From CAYUMU01 sp964445985 (GTDB taxonomy: Bacteria; Planctomycetota; Planctomycetia; Pirellulales; S012-138), in the NCBI GenBank assembly GCA_964445985.1, contig CAYUMU010000070.1, positions 1 to 36,389 on the forward strand: a stretch of DNA of 36,389 nt, read 5' to 3'. The translations under genes and the position numbers were made by a program. This document shows positions 6,758 to 14,681 of the stretch, one piece after another. How positions within the stretch are numbered: the stretch's first letter is position 1; each line of letters starts with the position of its first letter. Under the pieces are notes generated by a model. It was not told the DNA's origin, made no database searches, and saw only the letters and a list, made by a program, of their open reading frames with translations.

Positions 6758-8359
6758 ATGAACGATGCTTCCTCTTCCAGCTTGCCAAGACGGCCCCTGC
6801 TTAGCCTTGTTGTGACGGGTCGGAATGACGAGTACATGGGCGACTTCAAGTGGCGGTTCATGACGGCCGTTAACATGAATGCCCGCAATGCTGCGGCGAT
6901 CGGGCGGGAGCACGACTTGGAAATAGTCGTCGCGGATTGGAACAGTGATATCCCCCTGTCACGGGATGTTCCGCTGGTTCCCGCGGCGCAGCGGATAACA
7001 CGATTCATCTACACACCTCCTGAAATCGCGATACCCGTTCAGAAGGACACCACATTTCCGGATTCGATTGTGCTCAATACGGCCATTCGCCGTGCCCAAG
7101 GCGAATTCATCGCTTTGACGGGCTCGGACGTAATCTACCCCTCATCTTCACTGCAGATTCTCTTCGATCTGTGTGAGGAAAAATACCGAAGTGTGCCAAT
7201 TCGGAACGCCTTCCTGACGGCTTGTCGTCGACATATTCCCACAACCCAGGTGAATCGTCGCCATTCGCTGGCGGAACTCGAAGGGTACATCAGCCGAAAC
7301 GCGGCTTTTTTTCCCGTGGAAACAGGAGGACCCGGCCATGCCGCTCCGACCAGCATGATGTTGATGCATCGCGACATCTGGCACGAGTGCCGTGGCGTGG
7401 ACGAGCGGCTGATTTACTGGGGATTCAATGACATTGATCTCACGATCCGGATGACGCAGCGTTATCCGTTGATTCATACCGATCACTACGGCGTAATTGT
7501 GCTGCACTTGGAACACTGGTCCAAGCCGCGGGAATACAAGTCAGAAACTTTTTTCCGAAAGTTCAACCCCACCGACAACCTCACTCCCGATTTTGCCGTC
7601 AACGATGAAAACTGGGGGCTGGGACAGCACGATTTGCCGATCCAGCAATCCACGAAGATGGCGGAACCCGAGCCAGTCATTCCGCCGGGCTCGGTCGAGA
7701 ATTGGCCGCTGACGCTGGAGCAAATCGGGCAGGAACTGACCAACCCGGAACTGCATCAAGGGGTTCAGAACTTCCTGTCGCGTTTCCCCGCGCAGCTTCT
7801 CTCCAAAGAATCCCTCCTTAGCATGACCTGTCTGGCATGGTATGCAATCAGGCGGCAGCCACGCTCGTATTGTGAGGTTGGCTTGCGTTATCCTCACGCG
7901 GCGTGCCTGGTGTCGGCCAAGTCACCAGGTACCGAAGTCTACTCCTCGGTCTGCTGGGACCGCCGAGCCGAGGACGACCCTTTCTTCTACACCCGCGACG
8001 ACACCTCGCTTATTTTCTACGTGTCCAACTCTTTGCGCCAGATTGGGCATTGGGCCTACGTGCAGTACGTGGGAGGTCCGCCTTCAACCGCCGTGCAACG
8101 TTTGATCGATGGGGCTCAAAAGCCCTTCTTGCTCGACCTGATTCTGATTCGGGCAGAACGCGAGGATGCTCCAGCCCAGGCGCTAGACCTCGCAGCCCAT
8201 CTAAAACCAGGAGGTGCGATGGTCGTTACGGCTAGCAACCCGGCGCTTTACAACGCGGTAATCGACGCCGTACGAAGCCGCTACCCTATGTTTTCACTCG
8301 TCAACTTCGATGAGGGGCAGACCGGCATGTTGCTCGCTGCTCGTACGGCCTCGGTATAA
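6758..8359 (+). CDS. GT-A glycosyltransferase with a C-terminal methyltransferase-like domain
   Basis: This 533-aa protein has an N-terminal family-2-like glycosyltransferase domain: LLSLVVTGRNDEYMGDF (14-30), VLNTAIRRAQGEFIALTGSDVIYP (105-128, at the DxD position) and the galactosyltransferase-type WGFNDIDLTIRM (221-232). From about residue 365 a second domain starts with SYCEVGLRYPHAACLV and ends with LKPGGAMVVTA, which resembles the Methyltransf_24 protein at 3807-4430. Its glycine loop and the acidic residue of motif II are degraded, so it may be structural. No signal peptide or membrane segment is seen, so it probably acts at the cytoplasmic face. It closes the sugar cluster. The upstream 190 bases contain no supported gene. 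Confidence 0.75.
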   Translation: MNDASSSSLPRRPLLSLVVTGRNDEYMGDFKWRFMTAVNMNARNAAAIGREHDLEIVVADWNSDIPLSRDVPLVPAAQRITRFIYTPPEIAIPVQKDTTFPDSIVLNTAIRRAQGEFIALTGSDVIYPSSSLQILFDLCEEKYRSVPIRNAFLTACRRHIPTTQVNRRHSLAELEGYISRNAAFFPVETGGPGHAAPTSMMLMHRDIWHECRGVDERLIYWGFNDIDLTIRMTQRYPLIHTDHYGVIVLHLEHWSKPREYKSETFFRKFNPTDNLTPDFAVNDENWGLGQHDLPIQQSTKMAEPEPVIPPGSVENWPLTLEQIGQELTNPELHQGVQNFLSRFPAQLLSKESLLSMTCLAWYAIRRQPRSYCEVGLRYPHAACLVSAKSPGTEVYSSVCWDRRAEDDPFFYTRDDTSLIFYVSNSLRQIGHWAYVQYVGGPPSTAVQRLIDGAQKPFLLDLILIRAEREDAPAQALDLAAHLKPGGAMVVTASNPALYNAVIDAVRSRYPMFSLVNFDEGQTGMLLAARTASV

Positions 8360-8390
8360 AACATTTCGCCGGTTTCTCGGCAGCTAGCTT

Positions 8391-8407
8391 GTTGCGACCA
8401 TCGCAAC
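8391..8407. terminator. Small hairpin between convergent genes
   Basis: A perfect 7-bp stem (GTTGCGA / TCGCAAC) with a 3-base loop lies 31 bases past the glycosyltransferase stop and before the convergent helicase stop. It could end transcription on the plus strand, although no T-run follows. Confidence 0.35.
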
Positions 8408-8539
8408 ATTGATGGCAGCCAGTAGCCTCAGCCCATCCTCGCCCCAGAGTGCAACTGCAAACGATCTAGCGCGGAGGTCCCCCGACCGGTTCCCCCCTCG
8501 CGCTGCATGCAAGATACCGTCTGCCTAGGGATGTCGGCG

Positions 8540-10105
8540 CTATTTTTGCGCCATGCTGTGCTTGCTGCGGCGGCGTTTGCGTGGCGGGTGGCCGAATTGG
8601 GTTTTCTTTTTGGGAGTGGAACCCTCCCCGCCGGCTAACGGTGTGGAAGCGGTCGAGTTAAGGGAGGCGACTGCCACGGGGGCGTGGTTGGAATCGCTGG
8701 TTCGATCCTGGGCTACCAAGGGGATGGACGCCGAGGAGGTGGTGGCTTTGCGTCCACCGCGGCGCCGCGATTGGGAGCGTTCCGATCCTGCGGATGCCGT
8801 GCCCGAGCGTTGGCCGCCGCGACGGTCGCCGTTGTTGCCGCCGTGGGCCTGGCCGGCTGGGCGGTTGTCTTTTTTGCGGGCAGGGCGGTTGCCGGATCGT
8901 TGCCCGGAGGATTGCTGAGCGTGGCGCGGGGCCGCGATATCGGCTTCGCCGCCGCTAAGGGTGATGGCGTCCAAGTTGGGCAGATCGCGTTCCACGAACA
9001 GGGCCTTGCCGGTCAAACGTTGAATGTCTCGCAGGAAGGGGCGTTCGCTTTCGTCGCAGAACGAGATGGCAAAGCCGGTGGCGCCGGCGCGGCCGGTGCG
9101 GCCAATGCGGTGCACGTAGGTTTCGGGTTCGTTGGGCAGGTCAAAGTTGAACACGTGCGACACGGCATCGATATCGATGCCCCGCGCGGCCACATCGGTG
9201 GCGACCAGGATCGGCGGCCGGTTCGACTTGAAATTGCTGAGCGTGCGCTGGCGGTTGTTTTGGCTTTTGTCGCCGTGGATGGCTTCGGCGCGAATTCCGG
9301 CGCGAATCAATTGCTTGGTGACGCGATCCGCGCCGTGACGGGTGCGCGTGAACACAATGGCCCGACCGACCGGCCGCGCCGCCAGCAATGCCGCCAACAG
9401 CTTGGGCTTGTTTTGTTTGGTGACGAAGCACACGGACTGTTCGATTAGTTCGGTGGTTTCGCGCACGGGTTCGATGCGAACCTGGACGGGCTTGTGCAGG
9501 ATGGCGCGGGCCAACTGTTCGATGGGCTCGGGCATGGTGGCCGAGAACATGGCCGTTTGCCGCTCTTTGGGCAGCTTGGCGGTGATGCGGCGAACGTCGG
9601 GGAGGAAGCCCATATCGAGCATGCGATCGGCTTCGTCGAGCACAAACACCTGCACATGGCGGAGATCCACATACCCTTGGCCCATCAGATCGACCAGCCG
9701 GCCAGGCGTGGCGATCACAATATCCACGCCGGTCTTCAAGGCCTTGGTTTGAGGGTTTTGGCTCACGCCGCCGAACACCACCACATGCCGCAGCGTGGTA
9801 TGCACGGCGTACACATCGAAGCTCTCGCCAATTTGAATGGCCAACTCGCGGGTGGGGGCAAGAATGAGTACCCGGATGCGCCGCCCGCTGCCTTGGGGCG
9901 GATTGCCCACATGCGTGAGGCGATGAATAATGGGCAGAGCAAAGGCGGCCGTTTTTCCGGTGCCGGTTTGGGCCGACCCTAACAGGTCGGCGCCGGCGGA
10001 GAGATGCGGAATGGCGGCGGCTTGAATGGGGGTGGGGGTTTCGTAACCGCTGTCACGAACCGCGCGCAGAATGGGCTCGGAAAGCCCCAATTGGTCGAAA
10101 GTCAT
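8540..10105 (-). CDS. DEAD-box ATP-dependent RNA helicase, RhlE-like
   Basis: This 521-aa protein has the full DEAD-box core: F-GLSEPIL...PTPIQ Q-motif (3-28), Walker A AQTGTGKT (45-52), PTRELAIQ (84-91), TPGRLVD (133-139), DEAD (157-160), SAT (188-190), VFTRTR, ARGIDI (307-312) and HRIGRTGRAG (332-341). A basic, Gly/Ser/Arg-rich tail of about 120 residues follows, which in relatives binds RNA. It is likely cytoplasmic and works in ribosome assembly or RNA turnover, often at low temperature. ATG 10105 places the Q-motif at the N-terminus; the frame extends upstream to 10213 but without homology. The 5' side carries two hairpins that may belong to a leader. Confidence 0.92.
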   Translation of the reverse strand: MTFDQLGLSEPILRAVRDSGYETPTPIQAAAIPHLSAGADLLGSAQTGTGKTAAFALPIIHRLTHVGNPPQGSGRRIRVLILAPTRELAIQIGESFDVYAVHTTLRHVVVFGGVSQNPQTKALKTGVDIVIATPGRLVDLMGQGYVDLRHVQVFVLDEADRMLDMGFLPDVRRITAKLPKERQTAMFSATMPEPIEQLARAILHKPVQVRIEPVRETTELIEQSVCFVTKQNKPKLLAALLAARPVGRAIVFTRTRHGADRVTKQLIRAGIRAEAIHGDKSQNNRQRTLSNFKSNRPPILVATDVAARGIDIDAVSHVFNFDLPNEPETYVHRIGRTGRAGATGFAISFCDESERPFLRDIQRLTGKALFVERDLPNLDAITLSGGEADIAAPRHAQQSSGQRSGNRPARKKDNRPAGQAHGGNNGDRRGGQRSGTASAGSERSQSRRRGGRKATTSSASIPLVAQDRTSDSNHAPVAVASLNSTASTPLAGGEGSTPKKKTQFGHPPRKRRRSKHSMAQK

Positions 10106-10462
10106 TCGGTGTCCTAGAGAAAAGCGTTCCAGGACCGAAAGACCAAACGCGTATCCTCGCGTCTTAAAACAGCCATTGGCTCCTGGCGGAAGTTCCTGAG
10201 CCAGTGGCCGCAAGGACTCAATCCAACACCACTATACCATGTTCTGGGCAGATAGCCCAGGTCGCCTGTTCTCATGTAAAACGCATCGAAACAGGATCAG
10301 TGCCGTAACCTAAACACCACCAATCCTTTAGGAATTAGATTTCCTCTCGGACCCAGGCATCCATCGAAATTCTTTTTCGCGTAATCGGAACCAGCGGCGC
10401 TCGTTCTGCAATTGTAGGGGGCGGAGCATCGTTACCGTGGAACCAGCCGGGAGGGCGTCTCC
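10106..10462. other. Intergenic leader region between helicase and DUF1501 genes
   Basis: This 357-base region between divergent genes must hold both promoters. It contains two hairpins: arms 10173-10182 and 10198-10207 (CCATTGGCTC / GAGCCAGTGG, 10 pairs counting one T-G wobble) and arms 10244-10249 and 10255-10260 (CTGGGC / GCCCAG). Both lie upstream of the helicase start and could form a structured 5' leader. No gene was supported here. Confidence 0.4.
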
Positions 10463-11902
10463 GTGTTCTCAATCTTTGACCGCCAGGCCGATCGAAACTG
10501 CCAAGGATGGAGCCGCCGCGAGTTGCTTCGCATTGGCGCGCTGGGATGGGGTGGTTTGAGTTGGGCCGGGCTGGCCGGCGGCGGGCTCACGCTTTCTCAA
10601 CTGCTCTCGGCACAGGCCCAAGCGGCCACGGGCGAAGGCCCCCTGACGGGCAAGTCGGTGGTGCTGCTCTTTCTGCAGGGCGGACCCTCGCAGATCGAAA
10701 CCTTCGATCCCAAGCTGACGGCGCCGGCCGAAATTCGCAGCGTAACCGGCGAAGTGGCCACCAGCTTGCCGGGGATCACGTTCGGCGGCACATTTCCGCA
10801 GTTGGCCAAGTTGGCGGATCGTCTGGCGGTGGTCCGTTCGTACGCTTCGCAAAATTCGGGGCACTCGTACCAGGAAGTCGCCAGCGGCCGCAACGGGCTC
10901 AAGGCCACCATGGGCTCGGTTTACGCGCGCGTGGCGGGGAGCAACCATCCCCAGACCGGCATGCCGCGCAATACGCTGGTGCTGCCAGAAGCCGTGGCGC
11001 CCGAGATGAAGATCGGCAGCAACTTCGAAACCTCGGCCCTGCCCACGCTGACATCGCCGGGCGACCTGGGGCCGTCGTTTGCCGCATTCAACCCCATGGG
11101 AGGCGGCGAACTCAAGTCGAACATGGAGTTGAAGATTTCCCGCGAGCGGTTCGACGACCGCAAGTATTTGCTGTCGGCGTTGGACGACGTGCGTCGCCGT
11201 TTTGAGCAGGAGCCGGCCCTGGAGGGCGTGCACCAATATCGCTCGCAGGCCTTCGAGATTATTTCGCGGGGAATCGCTTCGGCGTTTGACCTTTCGAAGG
11301 AGGATCCGGCCACCTTGGCTCGCTACGATACGAGCCAACTTTTCAGCTACCAGGAAGTGCAACGGTGGTACGACATGAAGCGCGCCAGCAATTGCCTGGG
11401 GAAGCAGATGCTGCTGGCCCGGCGGCTGTGCGAGGCGGGCTGCGGCTTTGTGACGGTTTCGGATTGCGGCTGGGACATGCACAGCAACAACAACAGCCCC
11501 GCCAATCTGGGCGGCATGTATTACCTGGGGCCGCAAGTCGATCACGCCGTGAGCGCGTTTGTGCAAGACATTGAAGAACGCGGCCTTTCCAACCGCATTT
11601 TGCTAGTGGTGACCGGCGAGATGGGACGCACGCCGCGGATCAACAAGAACGGTGGCCGCGACCACTGGGGCAATCTCACGCCGCTGTTGTTTGCCGGCGG
11701 GGGAATGAACATGGGCCAGGTAATTGGCCAATCCGACCCCCAGGCAGGGAACCCCGTGGGCGCCGGCTATAACTCGGCCAATTTGATGTCCACCATCATG
11801 CACACGCTGTTCGATGTGAGCGTGCTCCGCGTGACACGCGGCGTGCCGCGGGAAATCTTGCAGATGGTGGAACAGCATCCGCCAATTGAGGGCCTGCTGT
11901 AG
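10463..11902 (+). CDS. DUF1501 family Tat-exported protein
   Basis: This 479-aa protein is a DUF1501 member, a family with an alkaline-phosphatase/sulfatase-like fold that is greatly expanded in planctomycetes. The N-terminus SRRELLRIGALGWGG (17-31) followed by a hydrophobic stretch and AQAQAA is a twin-arginine signal. Family blocks are FLQGGPSQIETFDPK, SGHSYQEVASGRN, the GWDMHSNN block and the C-terminal GEMGRTPRINKNGGRDHWG. The GTG start has a good ribosome site (GGGAGGG, 7 bases away). In many planctomycetes DUF1501 genes sit beside DUF1549/DUF1553 cytochrome-like genes, but no such partner is present here. The substrate is unknown; the exported location is a confident inference. Confidence 0.9.
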   Translation: MFSIFDRQADRNCQGWSRRELLRIGALGWGGLSWAGLAGGGLTLSQLLSAQAQAATGEGPLTGKSVVLLFLQGGPSQIETFDPKLTAPAEIRSVTGEVATSLPGITFGGTFPQLAKLADRLAVVRSYASQNSGHSYQEVASGRNGLKATMGSVYARVAGSNHPQTGMPRNTLVLPEAVAPEMKIGSNFETSALPTLTSPGDLGPSFAAFNPMGGGELKSNMELKISRERFDDRKYLLSALDDVRRRFEQEPALEGVHQYRSQAFEIISRGIASAFDLSKEDPATLARYDTSQLFSYQEVQRWYDMKRASNCLGKQMLLARRLCEAGCGFVTVSDCGWDMHSNNNSPANLGGMYYLGPQVDHAVSAFVQDIEERGLSNRILLVVTGEMGRTPRINKNGGRDHWGNLTPLLFAGGGMNMGQVIGQSDPQAGNPVGAGYNSANLMSTIMHTLFDVSVLRVTRGVPREILQMVEQHPPIEGLL

Positions 11903-11929
11903 GAGGGCAGGTTGCTTCACAAGTGTGCC

Positions 11930-12043
11930 AGCTTGCGGTCAAATGCGTTGTCCATTCACAATACGGTCTCCATGACCGCAAGCAGTGTGGGGGAACGGCA
12001 TTCCACTTCGTTGGCCGGGACCATGGGCGGTTTGGAACTGCTT
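11930..12043 (+). repeat. Dispersed structured intergenic repeat, copy 1
   Basis: This roughly 114-bp segment after the DUF1501 gene matches, in inverted orientation, a segment at 36230-36347. Shared blocks in the same order are AGCTTGCGGTC(A/G)AATGCGTT, GACCGCAAGCAGTG, CACTTCGTTGGCCG and TGGGCGGTT. A perfect 10-bp inverted repeat (GCTTGCGGTC at 11931-11940, GACCGCAAGC at 11974-11983) is conserved in both copies, so the element is probably a folded repeat or MITE-like relic. Confidence 0.6.
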
Positions 12044-12129
12044 TGGTCGAAAATCTAGCCCGCTAGTTTCGTGCGCTGGATCCCCGCCCCCGTCTTCAAC
12101 AGGGCAGGCTCTTCGCGGGGATGACGGTC

Positions 12130-13194
12130 TTAGCTCGACCAAACGACCTCTTTGGGATCCGCTTCGACTTTGCCGATGGGCCAGGCGGGAATGCCATTAT
12201 CGGCCAGTTGGCTGACGATGCTCTCGGCGTAGTACGAGCTGACGACGAGCGCCAGGCCGATGCCCATGTTGAACACCCGCTGCATCTCGGCCAGTTCGAT
12301 TTCCGCCAACTGTTGCAGCCAATCGAAGACGGCTGGACGAGGCCAGCTATCGCGATCGATCAGCACGCGGCAATTGGCGGGCACGATGCGTTCCAGGTTT
12401 TCGTGGAGGCCGCCGCCCGTGATGTGGGCGATGCCGTGGACCACGCTCTTCACCTTGTAATGGTTGAGGATTTGGCGGACGGGTCGGGCGTAAATTCGGG
12501 TTGGTTCGAGCAGTTCTTCGCCCACGGTGCGGCCCAGGGCAGGCACAAAGTCGTGGATGCCGTGGCCGGCGATCTCGAACACCACCTTGCGCACCAGGCT
12601 GTAGCCGTTGGAGTGCAAACCGCTCGACGCCAGGCCGAGCACCACGTCGCCGGGGGTGATGGCCGAGCCGTCGATGGTGCGGGCCGCTTCGGTCACGCCC
12701 ACGCAGAAGCCGGCCAGGTCGTATTCGCCGTGGGTGTAAATGTCGGGCATGATTGCGGTTTCGCCGCCGATCAGGGCCGTATCGGCTTGCTGACAGCCGT
12801 CGGTAATCCCGGTTACAATTTGCTCCAGCAGATCGGGGTCATCGTGACTCATGGCCACGTAGTCGAGGAAGAACAGGGGTTCGGCCCCGCAGCAAATGCA
12901 GTCGTTGATGCTCATGGCCACCAGGTCGATTCCGACCGTGTCGTGCTTGCCAGCGGCAATGGCCACCTTGAGCTTGGTGCCCACGCCGTCGGTACAGGCC
13001 ACGAGCGTGGGGTCCCGATAATTGCGCGCGAACAGGCTGCTAGTGAAATCGAGTTGAAACAGCCCTGCGAAGCCGCCGTCCAAGCGTTTCACGCGGGGGG
13101 TGTAGGTGCGAGAAACCAATCGCGCCACGCGCCCCATCGATTCCTCGTAGGTATCGAGATCGACGCCGGCATCCTTATAACTGGCTTTGGCCAT
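12130..13194 (-). CDS. purM: Phosphoribosylformylglycinamidine cyclo-ligase (AIR synthetase)
   Basis: This 354-aa protein is PurM, the fifth step of de novo purine synthesis, which closes FGAM to aminoimidazole ribotide using ATP in the cytoplasm. It begins MAKASYKDAGVDLDTYEESMGR, then shows ACTDGVGTKLKVA, VAMSINDCICCGAEPLFFLDY, GGETAIMPDIY, GLASSGLHSNGYSLVRK and GIAHITGGGLHENLERI, which are hallmark PurM blocks. The length matches the family. ATG 13194 was chosen because the conserved N-terminus starts there; the frame runs on upstream to 13599 without homology. It is transcribed divergently from the fumarylacetoacetase gene, with 182 bases between starts. Confidence 0.95.
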   Translation of the reverse strand: MAKASYKDAGVDLDTYEESMGRVARLVSRTYTPRVKRLDGGFAGLFQLDFTSSLFARNYRDPTLVACTDGVGTKLKVAIAAGKHDTVGIDLVAMSINDCICCGAEPLFFLDYVAMSHDDPDLLEQIVTGITDGCQQADTALIGGETAIMPDIYTHGEYDLAGFCVGVTEAARTIDGSAITPGDVVLGLASSGLHSNGYSLVRKVVFEIAGHGIHDFVPALGRTVGEELLEPTRIYARPVRQILNHYKVKSVVHGIAHITGGGLHENLERIVPANCRVLIDRDSWPRPAVFDWLQQLAEIELAEMQRVFNMGIGLALVVSSYYAESIVSQLADNGIPAWPIGKVEADPKEVVWSS

Positions 13195-13376
13195 GGCTCG
13201 CTGGGAACGAGGGGGGGAATGGAGTGAAACCAAGATCAGACAACCCTGCCGACGAATTCTAAGGAAACGAACGCGGCCCCGAAAGGAGCTAAAGTGGAAG
13301 GGTACGGAACCGGCCCTGCCGCCCGGCAGTTTTTGCCTGAGCGGGGGGCATATTTCGCGCGGAAAGGAATGGAGCC

Positions 13377-14657
13377 ATGCACCTTGTCGACGCCCAGCAG
13401 CGGAGCTTTCTGGAAATTGCCGCCGAGCACCCCTTCCCGCTGCAGAATTTGCCGTACGGGGTATTTCTGCGGCCAGAAAGCTCACGGCCGAGCATTGGGG
13501 TGGCGATCGGCGACGAAATTCTCGATCTGAGCGCGCTCGACGAGCGAGGGCTGCTCGATCTGCCAGAGTTTGCGGGCCAAAAGCCGCTGCGGGAAGCAAC
13601 CCTCAATGCGCTCATGGCCCTTGGCCGGCCGGCCTGGACGGCCTTGCGGCGTGAAGTGGCGGCGTTGCTCGGAGAGGGAAACCAAACGCTGCGCGACAAC
13701 GCTGGCCTGCGGAGCGAGGCCCTGGTTTCGCAATCGGCCGTGCAAATGCAGTTGCCGGCGGCCATTGGCGACTACACCGATTTTTATTCGTCCAAGTATC
13801 ACGCTGAAAATGTGGGTACGATGCTGCGGGGGGCCGAAAATGCCCTGCAACCCAATTGGCTGCACCTGCCGGTGGCCTATCACGGTCGGGCCAGTTCGAT
13901 CGTGACTTCGGGAACGCCGATTTGGCGGCCGTGTGGGCAGACGTTCGCGGAAGGCGCGGACCAACCCAAGTTTGGCCCAAGCCGGGCTCTCGATTACGAG
14001 CTGGAAATGGGATTTTTCGTGGGACCCGGCAATGCTTTGGGAGAGCCGATCGCCATGGCCGAGGCCGAGAATCACATCTTTGGGCTGGCTTTGGTGAATG
14101 ACTGGAGTGCCCGCGATATTCAGAAATGGGAATACCAGCCGCTGGGGCCGTTTCTCTCCAAGAACTTTGCCACGACGATTTCGCCGTGGATTGTCACGCT
14201 GGACGCGCTGGAGCCCTTTCGCGTGGCCGAACCGGTGCAAGATCCGCGGCCGTTGCCCTACTTGCAGGGGCAGGAACGGTCGTCGTTCGATATCGAGCTG
14301 GAGGTCACGCTCCAGCCGTGCGGGGCAAACCAAGATAAGAACGTGATTTGCCGTTCCAACTTTCGCCATCTGTACTGGTCGATGGCGCAGCAGTTGGTGC
14401 ATCACTCCATCTCGGGCTGCAATTTGCGGCCGGGCGACCTGTTGGCCTCGGGCACGATCAGCGGCCCCACGCCTGAGTCACGGGGTTGCCTGCTGGAGCG
14501 CACCTGGCGCGGCGCCGAGCCGATTACGCTGGCCGACGGCAGCCTGCGTCGCTTTTTGGAAGATGGCGACCGGATAACGCTGGCGGGTTGGTGCCAGGGG
14601 GATGGCTTTCGGATTGGCTTTGGCACGGCGGCGGGCCAAGTTTTACCAGCACGGTAA
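13377..14657 (+). CDS. fahA: Fumarylacetoacetase
   Basis: This 426-aa enzyme splits fumarylacetoacetate into fumarate and acetoacetate, the last step of tyrosine/phenylalanine (homogentisate) breakdown. The N-terminal domain includes PYGVFLRPESSRPSIGVAIG. The catalytic domain has DYTDFYSSKYHAENVG with the metal Asp135 and general-base His142, LDYELEMGFFVG with metal ligands Glu208 and Glu210, and LVNDWSARDIQKWEYQPLGP. All key residues seen in the mouse and human enzymes are present. A good ribosome site (GGAAAGGAATGGAG) precedes ATG 13377. Other homogentisate pathway genes are not in the window. It converges on the secreted protein gene, whose stop is 24 bases away. Confidence 0.95.
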   Translation: MHLVDAQQRSFLEIAAEHPFPLQNLPYGVFLRPESSRPSIGVAIGDEILDLSALDERGLLDLPEFAGQKPLREATLNALMALGRPAWTALRREVAALLGEGNQTLRDNAGLRSEALVSQSAVQMQLPAAIGDYTDFYSSKYHAENVGTMLRGAENALQPNWLHLPVAYHGRASSIVTSGTPIWRPCGQTFAEGADQPKFGPSRALDYELEMGFFVGPGNALGEPIAMAEAENHIFGLALVNDWSARDIQKWEYQPLGPFLSKNFATTISPWIVTLDALEPFRVAEPVQDPRPLPYLQGQERSSFDIELEVTLQPCGANQDKNVICRSNFRHLYWSMAQQLVHHSISGCNLRPGDLLASGTISGPTPESRGCLLERTWRGAEPITLADGSLRRFLEDGDRITLAGWCQGDGFRIGFGTAAGQVLPAR

Positions 14658-14681
14658 ATACTGCATCCCAACCGCCCCGCG

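Noticed and set aside
10469..11566. 365-aa minus-strand frame
   Set aside because: It is the shadow of the DUF1501 gene and has no recognisable domain.
12121..13227. 368-aa plus-strand frame
   Set aside because: It overlaps purM completely, and purM has strong family motifs.
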